From Luteibaculum oceani (GTDB lineage Bacteria; Bacteroidota; Bacteroidia; Flavobacteriales_D; Luteibaculaceae): 64,000 nt of DNA. The position numbers and the translations under genes are program-made. The notes under the pieces were generated by a model that worked only from the letters and a program-made list of their open reading frames with translations, had not been told where the DNA came from and did not search any database. Below are positions 8,724 through 18,507 of this stretch, piece by piece; within the stretch, counting starts at the first letter, position 1, and each line of letters opens with the position of its first letter. The DNA lies in the NCBI RefSeq assembly GCF_007995015.1, contig NZ_VORB01000011.1, forward strand, positions 57,394-121,393, in the 5' to 3' direction.

Positions 8724-11700
8724 ATAAAACAACTCAAAAAAATAGGAATCGCTTTGGCGGTATTAATCAGTTTACTGATTACACTGGCCTTTCTTCTGTT
8801 TTATGTAGATCGCTTTCAAACTTTCACTGCAAATTTAGCAGCAAATTACCTTAAGAAAGAAACGGGAATAGATATTAATATTAGGTCTTTAACGGTTCGT
8901 TTCCCAAATACCATAAAACTTTCGGGATTAATGGTAAAAGACCTCAGGGGCGACACGCTATTGTACTCTGATTTTGTTAGTACTTCCTATCGATCATTTA
9001 TTTCTTTGGAGAACGAATTGGTGTTAGGGAATTCGGAGTTAAATAATTTCCTTTTTAGAATACATACACCCGAAAATGATAGTCTAACGAATTTAGATCG
9101 TGTTTTAGAGAAGATCGAAGGCGGCGAAAGTTCGGATTCTACAAGCTTTAAAATGCTAATAGATGGTGTTCAATTAATGGGGGGGAAGTTTTATCTGACT
9201 GGCGCCAGAGACACTTTAATTGATGATATAGATTATTCTAACCTGCACGTTAAGGAAATAAATGCCGCGATTAGTGAGTTTGGATTGTGGGGTGACTCGC
9301 TTCGTTTGAATATCGATACCCTTCATGCTATTGAACCTCAAGGCCTTTATCTAGAGCGATATCAAGGGGTTTACGCCTACACCAACCACGCAATGTATTT
9401 CGAAGATTTTACCCTTAGATCTAAATCTTCATTAATTCAGGGAGATCTCAAGTTTAAATACAATAGTGCTGCCGATTTTTCAGACTTTAATAATAAAGTT
9501 GTTTTGGAGGGGAGTCTGAAACCCTCTACGGTAATACCATCTGATCTGACGGTGTTTGTACCCTCCTTTAAAAAGTTATATAATCAATTTACCATTTCTG
9601 GAAACATAAAAGGGCCTATTTCAGAGCTTACCGGAGACGACATGAAATTTTCCTGGGGGCAAAAATCTGTGTTTAAAGGTAAATTCTATACTTACGGTTT
9701 GCCGGATATTGAACAAACCTATATCGATTTCGAAATCGATCAGATTGTAACCGATTACAGAGACTTGAAATCCGTTTCAATATTGGTAAATGAAAAGGGA
9801 AGTATCATTCCAGAAAACATAGCATCCCTGGGTAAAATTGAATTTGGAGGATCTTTTAGCGGATTTATTCACGATTTTGTGGCTTACGGAAGGCTACAAT
9901 CAGAGATAGGAAACTTAGATTCAGATTTATCCCTAAATAGTGAATCAGAAATTGTTAAGTACAGCGGAGAATTAAGGTCAAAGGAATTTGATTTAGGGGC
10001 CTATTTCAACAATAAAACTCTAGGGAAATTAACAGCCCAGCTAACGGTTAATGGAGTAGGTCTTACCCAAGAAACACTGGATGCAAATGTAAAGGGGAGG
10101 GTAAAACAACTCACAGTAAAAGAATATAAATACCGCGACCTTCAACTTGACGGGAAGTTCCGAGATAGGCGCTTTAATGGAGAGTTTAACTCCCTGGATC
10201 CCAATCTTAATATCAATTTTAAAGGGTTGGTGGATTTTAGAAAAAAGCTTCCGCTCTACGACTTTACAGCGGATCTATACCAGGTTAATTTATCGGCCTT
10301 AAATTGGCTTAGCGATACCATAGAGGGCGCATTTACGGGTAGGGTGGATATTAATGCCAAGGGAAATGAATTTTCCAATTTTACTGGAACCGCAAAGGCC
10401 AGAAATATCTCCTACTGTAATAAGTACAAAGAGTTTTACCTAGGAAATATTGAGTTATACACCAGAAATGTACCTCAACGAGAGATAAACATTAGCTCAA
10501 CGGTTGGTTCTCTTAAACTTGTTGGCGAGGTGTACCCAGAAACTTTGGTAGATGACTTAAATGAAACACTAGCGGATATAAGCGCCATATATTTTACCGA
10601 ACCTAAACGAAAGCAACGGACAGGACCTAGTCAGGATTTTACCATTGAATGCTATTTAACCAATGCAGAACTGCTCTCTGGTGTACTTAATCGAGACTTT
10701 AATTTCGAAGGTAATTTTCAGCTGCTGGGATACTACCGTAGCTATGGGAATAAAGTTGGATTTAATGCGGTTTGCCAAAATATATCCTACGGCGAAAATG
10801 TGTTTCAAAAGCTTATCACCGAAGGTTCTAAAAATGGTCCTGTAACAGATTTATGGGTCAATTCAGAAGATGTGCAACTGGGGCCTAAAGTGGCTTTAGG
10901 TGAATTGGATTTCTCTCTAAAAGGAGTTTCAGACAACTTTCAAGCTTCTCTTACCTGGGATAATCCAGGTGTAACCAATGCCCAGTTAAGTGGCTTGATT
11001 GAAATTGAGGGTAAAAATAAGGGGAGGGTAGACTGGTTACCCTCTTCGGCTGTTATTCGTAATGAGCAATGGACTTTAGGTAGTCAGATTCGCACCTATT
11101 GGGATAGTACTGGTTTGTACTTCAATAACTTAGCTTTTTTAAATAATACCCAGGAGTTGAATTTTACTGGTGTGTTTGCCTCCAAATTAGAAAGGTCGAG
11201 TTTCAACTTGGATCTTAAGAATTTTGAGCTCAGTAATTTCAATCTATTTGGCGACGATATTCCCGAATTTAAAGGGGTCGCCAACGGTAATTTCCAATTC
11301 GATAAAAAGCAAGATTCGCTTGTTCTGGTCTCCGACCTAACTATCGATAGGTTGTGGATGAATGGAAAGGATGTTGGAAACATTAAGGTTAAAACGACTC
11401 AGAAAGACGACCTAGGCCAAGTGGGATTTGATGGGGCCATAAATCAAACTGGGGGTGGTGCAGCCAGGTTTTACGGTTATTACTACACAGATTTAGAGGC
11501 ACCCCTTAATTTAAATGTAGACTTCAATAAGTTTGATCTAGCTTTTTTGAACAATCAATTTACCGAAGATGTAACGCGGATAAGAGGAAAGGCATTTGGT
11601 AACTTAAAAATAGAGGGTAGTCTAGACCATCCTGAAATTGCAGGGAAAATGATGATTAAAAATGGATATGCGTTTATCCCGTACCTGCAATGTGGTTATG

Positions 11701-13100
11701 GTTTCACTGATGAAATTGTTGTAAAACCCGATTATATAGGGGTGAATTATATTACCGTTAAGGACGACAATAACAGAACCGCAAAGTTAACCGGTACGGT
11801 ATTCCACGATAATTTTACCAATTGGAACTACGATTTCTTTGCCGATCTAAAAAATAACCTTGCGCTTAATACGCAGCGTTTCGATAATTCTACCTTTTTT
11901 GGAAAGGCACTCGTTACCGGTACAATTGGTATTTCCGGGTATGCTGCTAATACAGCGATTGAGGTGTCGGTTAGTCCAGAAAAAGGTACCGTTATAAATA
12001 TTCCTCTCGACGAAGCGGAAGAGTTAGAAGACTTGGAATATGTTGAGTTTGTTTCCCCAGAGGACGAAAGGGATGAAGATAAGGCAGTGGATTTATCTGG
12101 ATTAAGTCTGAATTTTAAGTTGGATGTAAATCCAAATGCTCAGGTTAACCTGATTTTTGATGAAACGGTTGGTGATGTGATTTCTGCAACGGGAAGTGGA
12201 AATATCACCATGGATATCGATGCGCAAAGTAATTTCGAAATGTATGGAACCTATATGGTGTCGGACGGAGATTACCTATTTACGCTGGAAAATTTGATTA
12301 ATAAGAAATTTAATATTCAACAGGGAAGTACCATAAACTGGTATGGAGATCCTTATGAGGCAATATTGGATTTAAAAGCCGAATACGTGGTTCGAGCACC
12401 CTTGTATGATATTATGCCCACACCCGACGAAAGGTTTAAACGTCGTGAACCTGTTGTTCTGCAAATGAAACTTACAGATAGGCTAGTAAACCCCAATATC
12501 GAGTTCGATATTTTGCTTCCAAATGCGGATGATTTCGTTCGTGGTCAGGTGAAATCTGTGGTGAATAACGAGCAGGAAATGAACCGACAGGTGTTTTCCC
12601 TTTTGATGCTAAACCGTTTTGTAAAACCATTAAATGCGGTAGCAGGATCTGAAACGTCTCGTTTGGGATCTGATATTGGAACACCAACATCAGAGCTTTT
12701 ATCAAACCAGTTGAGCAATATATTTTCAAAAATCTCCTCCGATTTTAATATGGGGGTAAATATTCGACCTGGAGATCAGGTAACCAGCAGGGAAGTGGCT
12801 GTTAGTTTGTCAACCCAGGTTTTAAATGAGCGTATGACCATTAGCAGTAACCTTGGGGTAACCGATAAAACAACGAGTAATCCCAACGGGTTGATAGGTG
12901 ATTTCTCGGCCGAGTATGCGCTAACTAAGGATGGTAAAGTTCGCTTAAAAGCCTTTAACGAAACTGCCGATAATACCTATGCCGGTAGTAACTTGTTTCC
13001 TTTTATTCAAGGAGTTGGTGTGGCCTACAGTACAGAATTCGATAACCTAAAAGAGGTGTGGTCCAAGTTCAAATTCAGATTGAAAAGAAAAAACAAATGA
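8724..13100 (+). CDS. tamB: TamB-like translocation/assembly module protein
   Basis: This very large protein (about 1458 residues from 8724) has one N-terminal membrane anchor (IGIALAVLISLLITLAFLLFY), a long run of repetitive beta strands with AsmA-like features near the N terminus (LTVRFPNTIKLSGLMV), and a C-terminal DUF490/TamB region from about residue 1000 on. That region has the near-terminal signature KFRLKRKNK after GVGVAYSTEFDN. TamB-like proteins form a lipid- or protein-guiding bridge between the membranes, working with an Omp85 partner not seen here. The start is uncertain: there is no ATG in frame before residue 86. The choices are TTG 8679, ATT 8697 or ATA 8724; the last gives the family-like MKQLKKIGIALAVL. 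Confidence 0.88.
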   Translation: MKQLKKIGIALAVLISLLITLAFLLFYVDRFQTFTANLAANYLKKETGIDINIRSLTVRFPNTIKLSGLMVKDLRGDTLLYSDFVSTSYRSFISLENELVLGNSELNNFLFRIHTPENDSLTNLDRVLEKIEGGESSDSTSFKMLIDGVQLMGGKFYLTGARDTLIDDIDYSNLHVKEINAAISEFGLWGDSLRLNIDTLHAIEPQGLYLERYQGVYAYTNHAMYFEDFTLRSKSSLIQGDLKFKYNSAADFSDFNNKVVLEGSLKPSTVIPSDLTVFVPSFKKLYNQFTISGNIKGPISELTGDDMKFSWGQKSVFKGKFYTYGLPDIEQTYIDFEIDQIVTDYRDLKSVSILVNEKGSIIPENIASLGKIEFGGSFSGFIHDFVAYGRLQSEIGNLDSDLSLNSESEIVKYSGELRSKEFDLGAYFNNKTLGKLTAQLTVNGVGLTQETLDANVKGRVKQLTVKEYKYRDLQLDGKFRDRRFNGEFNSLDPNLNINFKGLVDFRKKLPLYDFTADLYQVNLSALNWLSDTIEGAFTGRVDINAKGNEFSNFTGTAKARNISYCNKYKEFYLGNIELYTRNVPQREINISSTVGSLKLVGEVYPETLVDDLNETLADISAIYFTEPKRKQRTGPSQDFTIECYLTNAELLSGVLNRDFNFEGNFQLLGYYRSYGNKVGFNAVCQNISYGENVFQKLITEGSKNGPVTDLWVNSEDVQLGPKVALGELDFSLKGVSDNFQASLTWDNPGVTNAQLSGLIEIEGKNKGRVDWLPSSAVIRNEQWTLGSQIRTYWDSTGLYFNNLAFLNNTQELNFTGVFASKLERSSFNLDLKNFELSNFNLFGDDIPEFKGVANGNFQFDKKQDSLVLVSDLTIDRLWMNGKDVGNIKVKTTQKDDLGQVGFDGAINQTGGGAARFYGYYYTDLEAPLNLNVDFNKFDLAFLNNQFTEDVTRIRGKAFGNLKIEGSLDHPEIAGKMMIKNGYAFIPYLQCGYGFTDEIVVKPDYIGVNYITVKDDNNRTAKLTGTVFHDNFTNWNYDFFADLKNNLALNTQRFDNSTFFGKALVTGTIGISGYAANTAIEVSVSPEKGTVINIPLDEAEELEDLEYVEFVSPEDERDEDKAVDLSGLSLNFKLDVNPNAQVNLIFDETVGDVISATGSGNITMDIDAQSNFEMYGTYMVSDGDYLFTLENLINKKFNIQQGSTINWYGDPYEAILDLKAEYVVRAPLYDIMPTPDERFKRREPVVLQMKLTDRLVNPNIEFDILLPNADDFVRGQVKSVVNNEQEMNRQVFSLLMLNRFVKPLNAVAGSETSRLGSDIGTPTSELLSNQLSNIFSKISSDFNMGVNIRPGDQVTSREVAVSLSTQVLNERMTISSNLGVTDKTTSNPNGLIGDFSAEYALTKDGKVRLKAFNETADNTYAGSNLFPFIQGVGVAYSTEFDNLKEVWSKFKFRLKRKNK

Positions 13101-13155
13101 TTTTTGGTTACAAAAGGCGCTGATTTTAAGGGGGAGTGGTTAGTGGTTAGTGGTC

Positions 13156-13245
13156 AATGGTCAATAGTTGAATAGTCAGTAGTTGAATAGTCAATTGTTG
13201 AATGGTCAATTGTTGAATAGTCAGTAGTTGAATGGTTAGTAGTTC
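13156..13245. repeat. Six tandem 15-bp repeats
   Basis: Six consecutive 15-bp units are present at 13156, 13171, 13186, 13201, 13216 and 13231. The consensus is aatRgtcaRtWgttg; units 2 and 4 are identical. Preceding bases (agtggttagtggtc) look like degraded units. About 130 bp downstream, near 13370-13400, a stretch rich in cttaactcctgacttctaac resembles the opposite strand of the repeat. The 297-bp gap between tamB and ribBA holds nothing else I recognise. Such drift-prone simple arrays between convergent genes are typical slippage products in Bacteroidota. Confidence 0.85.
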
Positions 13246-13397
13246 TCAATGGTCCTATTAGCCAGCATAAATTAATAATTGAATTTGTTATTTCGAAGGT
13301 GGATCCCATCGATCAAAATTTCCGGTTATCTGGTATACTGGTGAATAATCAACGCTAATCAGGGTACAACCCCTAACGCTTAACTCCTGACTTCTAA

Positions 13398-14618
13398 CTA
13401 CTTATTCCCCAACTTTAGAGAATGGCCCATTTTTTCTCTTTTGGTTTCTAGGTAAAAACGGTTGTGCTCATTGGCTTCAACCTCAAGAGCTACATTTTCT
13501 ACAATTTCCAGTCCGTAACCTACTAAACCAATTCTTTTGGTTGGGTTGTTGCTCATTAGCCTCATTTTCTGAACCCCCATATCACGGATAATTTGTGCAC
13601 CAATTCCGTAATCGCGCTGATCCATTTTAAAGCCCAGCTTTAAATTGGCTTCTACGGTATCTAATCCCTCTTCTTGAAGCTTGTAGGCTTTTAATTTATT
13701 GAGCAACCCAATTCCACGGCCTTCTTGGTTCATATAAACAATAAGTCCCTTGCCTTCTTTTTCTACCATTTCCATGGATTTTTGCAGTTGTTTACCACAA
13801 TCGCAGCGGCAAGAGCCAAAAATATCTCCGGTTACACAAGAGGAGTGAACGCGTACCAATACCTTTTCGTCTTTAGTCCATTCGCCTTTATGCAGTGCTA
13901 AATGTTCTTGACCGTTGGTAGTTTGCTTGTAGGCAGTTAAATTAAAATCCCCCCATTCGGTTGGCATTTTAATGGTTACCTGTCTTTCGATTAGCGATTC
14001 TTTGGCCAATCTGTATGTAATGAGGTCTTCGATAGAAACAAGTTTCATATCAAACTTGTCCGCAATAGTTCTTAATTCTGGTAATCGAGCCATGCTACCG
14101 TCTTCATTCATTATTTCAACGATAACTCCAGCTGGCTTAAGTCCAGCTAACCTTGCAAAGTCTATTGCCGCTTCCGTATGTCCAGCTCTCCTTAAAACCC
14201 CTCCTTTTTTGGCTCTTAGCGGGAAAATGTGACCCGGTTTTCCAAGCTGACTTGGTTTAGTTTCTGGATCAATTAATGCTTGTACTGTTTTAGCTCTATC
14301 TGAAGCCGAAATTCCAGTGCTGGTATCGTCGGCAATTAAATCAACAGAAACGGTAAATGGAGTTTCGTATGCTGCGTTGTTGCTTTGTACCATCAGGTCT
14401 AAACCCAATTCGTCGCAACGGTCCTCAACAAGAGGCGCACAAATAAGTCCTCTACCGTGTTTAGCCATGAAATTGATTACCTCTGGGGTAACAAATTCTG
14501 CGGCAACTAAAAAATCGCCTTCATTTTCTCTATCCTCATCATCAACAACAATGATAATTTTTCCGGCTTTTATATCTGCTAATGCATCTTCGATGCTATC
14601 AAGTTTAATATTACTCAT
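13398..14618 (-). CDS. ribBA: Bifunctional DHBP synthase / GTP cyclohydrolase II
   Basis: This 406-residue fusion supplies both precursors of riboflavin. Residues 1-205 are 3,4-dihydroxy-2-butanone-4-phosphate synthase ([20 protein letters not shown], then the [14 protein letters not shown] motif). Residues 207-406 are GTP cyclohydrolase II, with the zinc cysteines in [18 protein letters not shown] and the catalytic stretch [20 protein letters not shown]. Both active sites look intact. A -7-like box (TACCTTTG, minus strand, 14676-14683) lies just upstream, overlapping the end of the glycosyltransferase gene, so it probably has its own promoter. There is no room for an FMN riboswitch in the 66-nt gap. 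Confidence 0.97.
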   Translation of the reverse strand: MSNIKLDSIEDALADIKAGKIIIVVDDEDRENEGDFLVAAEFVTPEVINFMAKHGRGLICAPLVEDRCDELGLDLMVQSNNAAYETPFTVSVDLIADDTSTGISASDRAKTVQALIDPETKPSQLGKPGHIFPLRAKKGGVLRRAGHTEAAIDFARLAGLKPAGVIVEIMNEDGSMARLPELRTIADKFDMKLVSIEDLITYRLAKESLIERQVTIKMPTEWGDFNLTAYKQTTNGQEHLALHKGEWTKDEKVLVRVHSSCVTGDIFGSCRCDCGKQLQKSMEMVEKEGKGLIVYMNQEGRGIGLLNKLKAYKLQEEGLDTVEANLKLGFKMDQRDYGIGAQIIRDMGVQKMRLMSNNPTKRIGLVGYGLEIVENVALEVEANEHNRFYLETKREKMGHSLKLGNK

Positions 14619-14675
14619 GGTAAATTTTATTGAATCTAAAAACCAGCTTTATACGAATTGGTTTCCAAACTTTTA

Positions 14676-14683
14676 CAAAGGTA
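14676..14683 (-). promoter_or_regulatory. Candidate -7 promoter box for ribBA
   Basis: On the minus strand the bases read TACCTTTG, a perfect match to the Bacteroidota TAnnTTTG -7 element. It sits 58 nt upstream of the ribBA start and overlaps the 3' end of the glycosyltransferase gene. I do not see a good TTTG -33 box at the right distance, so confidence is moderate. Confidence 0.4.
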
Positions 14684-14684
14684 G

Positions 14685-15899
14685 TTAGCTTACGGTGGTT
14701 TTCCTTGTTAAATCGATACAAAAGCTTTCGTAGCGTTCTCGCAAAACAGATTTGTTGAAATTTCGCTGAACGAAACTGCGCGCATTAATTCCAACTTCCC
14801 TCACTTTTTCTCTATCGGTTAACAGTTTATTCAGGATGTCAACAAATTCATTGGCAGAATTGGCAATAAATATCTCTTCGCCATCATTAGCGTGTATACC
14901 TTCAGCACCAATACTTGTGGAAACCACAGTTTTCCCCATGGCCATGCCCTCTAGAATTTTAATTCTGATACCTCCACCCGTATGCAGGGGAACCACCATG
15001 ATGTCGTTACTGAGCATAAAATCTGTAGCGGACTCCACTTCTCCCTCAAGGAAAACTCGAGATCCGTACCCCTTAAACTCCTCAATGTTCATAGCTCTTC
15101 CACCTAAATGCAGTTCCGCTTGGGGTTGATTTATGGACAGATCGGGCCAAACCTGCTTGAGGAACCAGTGAATTCCATCGATATTCGGCTGCCAATCCAT
15201 GGCGCCCAGATGAAATAATTTTGGAATTTTATTCACCTCGGTATCGAAGGGGTAATCGTCGATTTCTATTCCAAATGGGATACAAGAAACGGGTCGCTTG
15301 GTCTTTAAATTTTTATATCGTTTTTCATCCGCAGTAGAAATGGCAATAACTCCATCCAAGGAGTCCATTATTTCTAATTCATAGTTTTTTAGCCTGCTGG
15401 CCAAAAACTTCAAATACCATCGCTTAAATCTAACATCTTCTCTTGCAGCGATTTGCTCCCAAATAGAATGCTCGAAATTATGCGATCGTAAAAGCACTTT
15501 TGCCTGTGAGTTCCTGCGAATGGTGGAAATATAGGGCGTCATAAAAAGACTTTCTAACTGCACTATATCATATTCTGCACCCAGAAGGGTTTCCTCCAGT
15601 AAGGCATCGAAATCTACTGAGTAAAACCTGGATATATTGTAAGAATCCATGGTAATAAAGCTGGAGAATGCATCGATGAAATTGATTTCAGTCTTCACAT
15701 AAACCGCTTCGATATCGGTTTTTTCTCTAAAATCAGCAGGAATTTCTTCGGGAACAAAGGGGTGTTTATGGGTAGCTAGACTTAGAATTTTTAATTCGTG
15801 TCCGCCTTCCAAAATGATATCAGAAAAGTTCTTTATTGCAATGCAACCGCCATCAACAGCAGGGTAGGGTGGTTTGACGGTTAACTGTAATATCCTCAT
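14685..15899 (-). CDS. Glycosyltransferase family 4
   Basis: This 404-residue GT-B fold enzyme begins with a Rossmann strand (MRILQLTVKPPYPAVDGGCIA, where the GG after the first strand is typical). It carries the family-4 donor site near the end (GGGIRIKILEGMAMGKTVVSTSIGAEGI, with the E of the EX7E-like pattern). It probably adds a sugar from a nucleotide-sugar donor to an envelope glycan. It overlaps the LptF/G-like permease gene by 4 nt (ATGA), so it is co-translated with it. The pairing with a lipopolysaccharide-export permease hints at, but does not prove, an LPS role. Confidence 0.88.
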   Translation of the reverse strand: MRILQLTVKPPYPAVDGGCIAIKNFSDIILEGGHELKILSLATHKHPFVPEEIPADFREKTDIEAVYVKTEINFIDAFSSFITMDSYNISRFYSVDFDALLEETLLGAEYDIVQLESLFMTPYISTIRRNSQAKVLLRSHNFEHSIWEQIAAREDVRFKRWYLKFLASRLKNYELEIMDSLDGVIAISTADEKRYKNLKTKRPVSCIPFGIEIDDYPFDTEVNKIPKLFHLGAMDWQPNIDGIHWFLKQVWPDLSINQPQAELHLGGRAMNIEEFKGYGSRVFLEGEVESATDFMLSNDIMVVPLHTGGGIRIKILEGMAMGKTVVSTSIGAEGIHANDGEEIFIANSANEFVDILNKLLTDREKVREVGINARSFVQRNFNKSVLRERYESFCIDLTRKTTVS

Positions 15900-17314
15900 T
15901 TAACTGTTTTCTTTATTAGGGGGATTTTGGACAGTAGTTTCTGGTAACTAGCCGCATCGAAAAGTGCCGAATCTTGGTTGGCTTTTATCGTCACAAAGAT
16001 TGCGATGGGCACCAATACAAAGTAACTTAGAAACATTCCTGTATGCACAGAAACTACGTTTGCAATGGCCATTTTTTCTCCACTCATAGATAAGACGTGG
16101 AATACCAAGAAAAAGATGACTGCAAACACCACTGGCATTCCCATTCCACCTTTTTTTATAATGGCTCCCAATGGTCCACCAATGAAGAACAAAATAATAC
16201 ATGCAAGAGAAAGCGATACTTTTCTCGTTTTTTCAACGCGGTACCGGTTTATTGTTTTTTGTCTTGTTTCATCTTCGTAATCAGTTCGCTGCGCGTAGGC
16301 TTTTGCATTTCTGATTTGGTTTTGAGCCATGATAATGATGTTGTTAACATCACTATCGTACAAATGACCAAAGGTAGCAGGACTAGTAGGTTCCTTTAAA
16401 ACGGCACTATCTGCGGTTAAACAAATAGAGCGCTCAAGATACCCAAGGTAACTTTCAATTTTTCGCTCCTTAACTTGGTCTAAGGAGTCAGCAACATGCT
16501 CTAGCTGCCTGTAATTAAGCATTTGATAACCTTGCTTGAACAGATTTTCATCGGATCTGGTAAGGTTAAATCCACTTAGGTCAAAGGAGATAATTTGTTT
16601 TTTGAAATTATTTCGAACGTGTGGGAAATTACTAACCATCCTCGGGTTTTTAGCTACTTCCTCATAACTATCGCCATTGTAGAGGGTAAGCAGTAATAGC
16701 TGACCATTTGCCGATTTACTCATAAAGCCGTATTCCGCTCTAATAACATAGGTATTCCCCTTGTTTTCTTCTCTGTGGTCGTAAATCAGTACATCATTTA
16801 ATTGCCCTGTTTCGTTATCCTTAGATTTAACTCGAATACTATAGCCTTCAATTCCGTTATAAAATATGTTGTCCTTGAGCTCTAAGGCAGGCTTTTGCTC
16901 TGTAACATCCCACAATAAGGTCTTAAATTTTAGGTTGGCTACTGGCGATGCATAATTCGAAAATAGAAATGCGCTAAGCGTTAGTATACACACCAGAATA
17001 AGCATGGGACGCATAATTCTAAATAGCGATAACCCAGATGACTTAAGTGCAACCAACTCATATTTCTCAGCCATGTTCCCAAAGGTCATAATGGAAGCCA
17101 AAAGTATTCCTAAGGGTAGGGCAAGGGTTACCAGGTTTGCAGTGGCATAGAGTAATAGTTCTGCTACCACGGTAAATTCCAGTCCTTTCCCCATTAAATC
17201 GTCTATGTATTTCCACACAAACTGCATCACCAAAATGAACAGGGTAAGGAAAAAGGTGGCAAGAAATGGTCCAAAAAACGCCCTAAATGTCAGTATGCTT
17301 AGTTTATTGAACAA
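15896..17314 (-). CDS. LptF/LptG family permease (YjgP/YjgQ)
   Basis: This 472-residue protein has the LptF/G layout: three N-terminal helices (FFGPFLATFFLTLFILVMQFVWK, LATLPLG-like segments, then FRIMRPMLILVCILT), a large periplasmic beta-jellyroll (about 110-350) and three C-terminal helices (VSLSLACIILFFIGGPLGAIIKKGG and onward). Such permeases extract LPS from the inner membrane with LptB. The open frame starts at a TTG (17314), because no ATG lies near the expected N terminus; MFNKLSILTFRAFFGPF fits family starts. Most Gram-negatives have two copies, and only this one is here. Confidence 0.9.
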   Translation of the reverse strand: MFNKLSILTFRAFFGPFLATFFLTLFILVMQFVWKYIDDLMGKGLEFTVVAELLLYATANLVTLALPLGILLASIMTFGNMAEKYELVALKSSGLSLFRIMRPMLILVCILTLSAFLFSNYASPVANLKFKTLLWDVTEQKPALELKDNIFYNGIEGYSIRVKSKDNETGQLNDVLIYDHREENKGNTYVIRAEYGFMSKSANGQLLLLTLYNGDSYEEVAKNPRMVSNFPHVRNNFKKQIISFDLSGFNLTRSDENLFKQGYQMLNYRQLEHVADSLDQVKERKIESYLGYLERSICLTADSAVLKEPTSPATFGHLYDSDVNNIIIMAQNQIRNAKAYAQRTDYEDETRQKTINRYRVEKTRKVSLSLACIILFFIGGPLGAIIKKGGMGMPVVFAVIFFLVFHVLSMSGEKMAIANVVSVHTGMFLSYFVLVPIAIFVTIKANQDSALFDAASYQKLLSKIPLIKKTVK

Positions 17315-17329
17315 GGTGCTTGTTTGGAT

Positions 17330-18016
17330 TTATTGATATTTTACCAAAATGGGTTGAAGATCTTCTTCAACTGGGTGGATATAGCTCATTGCTTTAATGC
17401 TAAGCAATTCTTGTTTCGCGTTAAACCTCAACTTTATAGGTTGCACAATTTGACGAAGAATGAAGTTGTCAGCAACAATTTCAATAGCGTAATCCCCAGA
17501 CTTTTCAATTTTTCCCTTTGCAATAAAGCTGTAGTAGTCTAGTCGTCTTGGGACAATAATTTTAATTTCAGGTTCTTCTCCAGCTGTAATTGCCTTCAAA
17601 TTATTCTGAGTCCAAGCAACTAAATACTCATCGAAAACCACAGTTCCGTCAATTTCGAGTGTACTTTCTTTTTTCTTATCCCCTGAAGTGGTGAAAACTG
17701 AGTATTTGGTTGAACTTAATTTTGTAATTCCCTCGCTGTACCCTTTTTGCTGATTGGTATACTTGTAATTTTTGGGGCCATTGGCGTCCCATGAAATTTC
17801 CTTTACCCCGAAAACGCGTTCTCCCGATTTATAAATCGCATTTACGGTTATAGTTTGGTCTTTGAAAGATTTGGACAGTTCTTCTCTGTATACGATAGAG
17901 TTCTCCACAACATGCGTAGCCACGCCAATTCGCTCCACGGTTTTTTTGTTTGGATTATCCTTTGGCGAAAAGCCTAATAATACTGCGAACCCAACTATAA
18001 GTAAGGGGTTTATCAT
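17330..18016 (-). CDS. Secreted protein of unknown function
   Basis: This 228-residue protein has a short N-terminal hydrophobic segment ([18 protein letters not shown]) that may be a signal peptide. The remainder is beta-rich with repeated tyrosine-lysine stretches ([26 protein letters not shown], split over two strands) and ends in ILVKYQ. I recognise no family motif. It overlaps purE by 4 nt (ATGA) and ends 15 nt before the LptF/G gene, so it lies mid-operon between purine and envelope genes. That arrangement says little about its job beyond co-expression. Confidence 0.7.
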   Translation of the reverse strand: MINPLLIVGFAVLLGFSPKDNPNKKTVERIGVATHVVENSIVYREELSKSFKDQTITVNAIYKSGERVFGVKEISWDANGPKNYKYTNQQKGYSEGITKLSSTKYSVFTTSGDKKKESTLEIDGTVVFDEYLVAWTQNNLKAITAGEEPEIKIIVPRRLDYYSFIAKGKIEKSGDYAIEIVADNFILRQIVQPIKLRFNAKQELLSIKAMSYIHPVEEDLQPILVKYQ

Positions 18017-18504
18017 GGATGGTAGTTCGTTTTTACCTTTTCTGATTTCTTTTCAACGGAAGATTTCAGCCCTTTCTTGTATTCGATAATTCTTTTTTGC
18101 AATTCCTGGTCTCCAGCCGATACAATTTGGGCGGCCAATATACCCGCGTTTTTTGCGCCATTAAGAGCTACCGTTGCAACGGGTACCCCACCAGGCATTT
18201 GTAGGATGCTTAAAACCGAATCCCATCCGTCTATAGAATTCGAAGATTTAACGGGAACACCAATAACGGGTAGGGGACTTAAACTAGCCACCATGCCTGG
18301 TAGGTGCGCTGCACCACCAGCACCAGCAACAATCACCTTTAAACCTCTTTCGTGCGCTTTTGAAGCATAATCGTACATTTTTTCAGGTGTTCGGTGCGCA
18401 GAAACAACATCTATTTCGTAGGGAACTTTAAGTTCTTCCAGCATTTCACATGCTGCCTTCATTACCGGAAGGTCACTATCGCTTCCCATTATAATTCCTA
18501 CCAT
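18013..18504 (-). CDS. purE: N5-carboxyaminoimidazole ribonucleotide mutase PurE
   Basis: This 163-residue class I PurE catalyses the rearrangement of N5-CAIR to CAIR in purine synthesis. The signature is intact: [29 protein letters not shown] (catalytic His in SAHRTP), and [16 protein letters not shown], plus [10 protein letters not shown]. It sits 3 nt downstream of purK, the enzyme that makes its substrate, as in many bacteria. The C-terminal tail after 135 is basic and variable. Confidence 0.97.
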   Translation of the reverse strand: MVGIIMGSDSDLPVMKAACEMLEELKVPYEIDVVSAHRTPEKMYDYASKAHERGLKVIVAGAGGAAHLPGMVASLSPLPVIGVPVKSSNSIDGWDSVLSILQMPGGVPVATVALNGAKNAGILAAQIVSAGDQELQKRIIEYKKGLKSSVEKKSEKVKTNYHP

Positions 18505-18507
18505 CGC

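Noticed and set aside
13101..13397. CRISPR array in the tandem-repeat gap
   Set aside because: The units are directly adjacent with no spacers and no cas genes are nearby.
14619..14684. FMN riboswitch before ribBA
   Set aside because: The gap is only 66 nt and no RFN-like conserved helices are visible.
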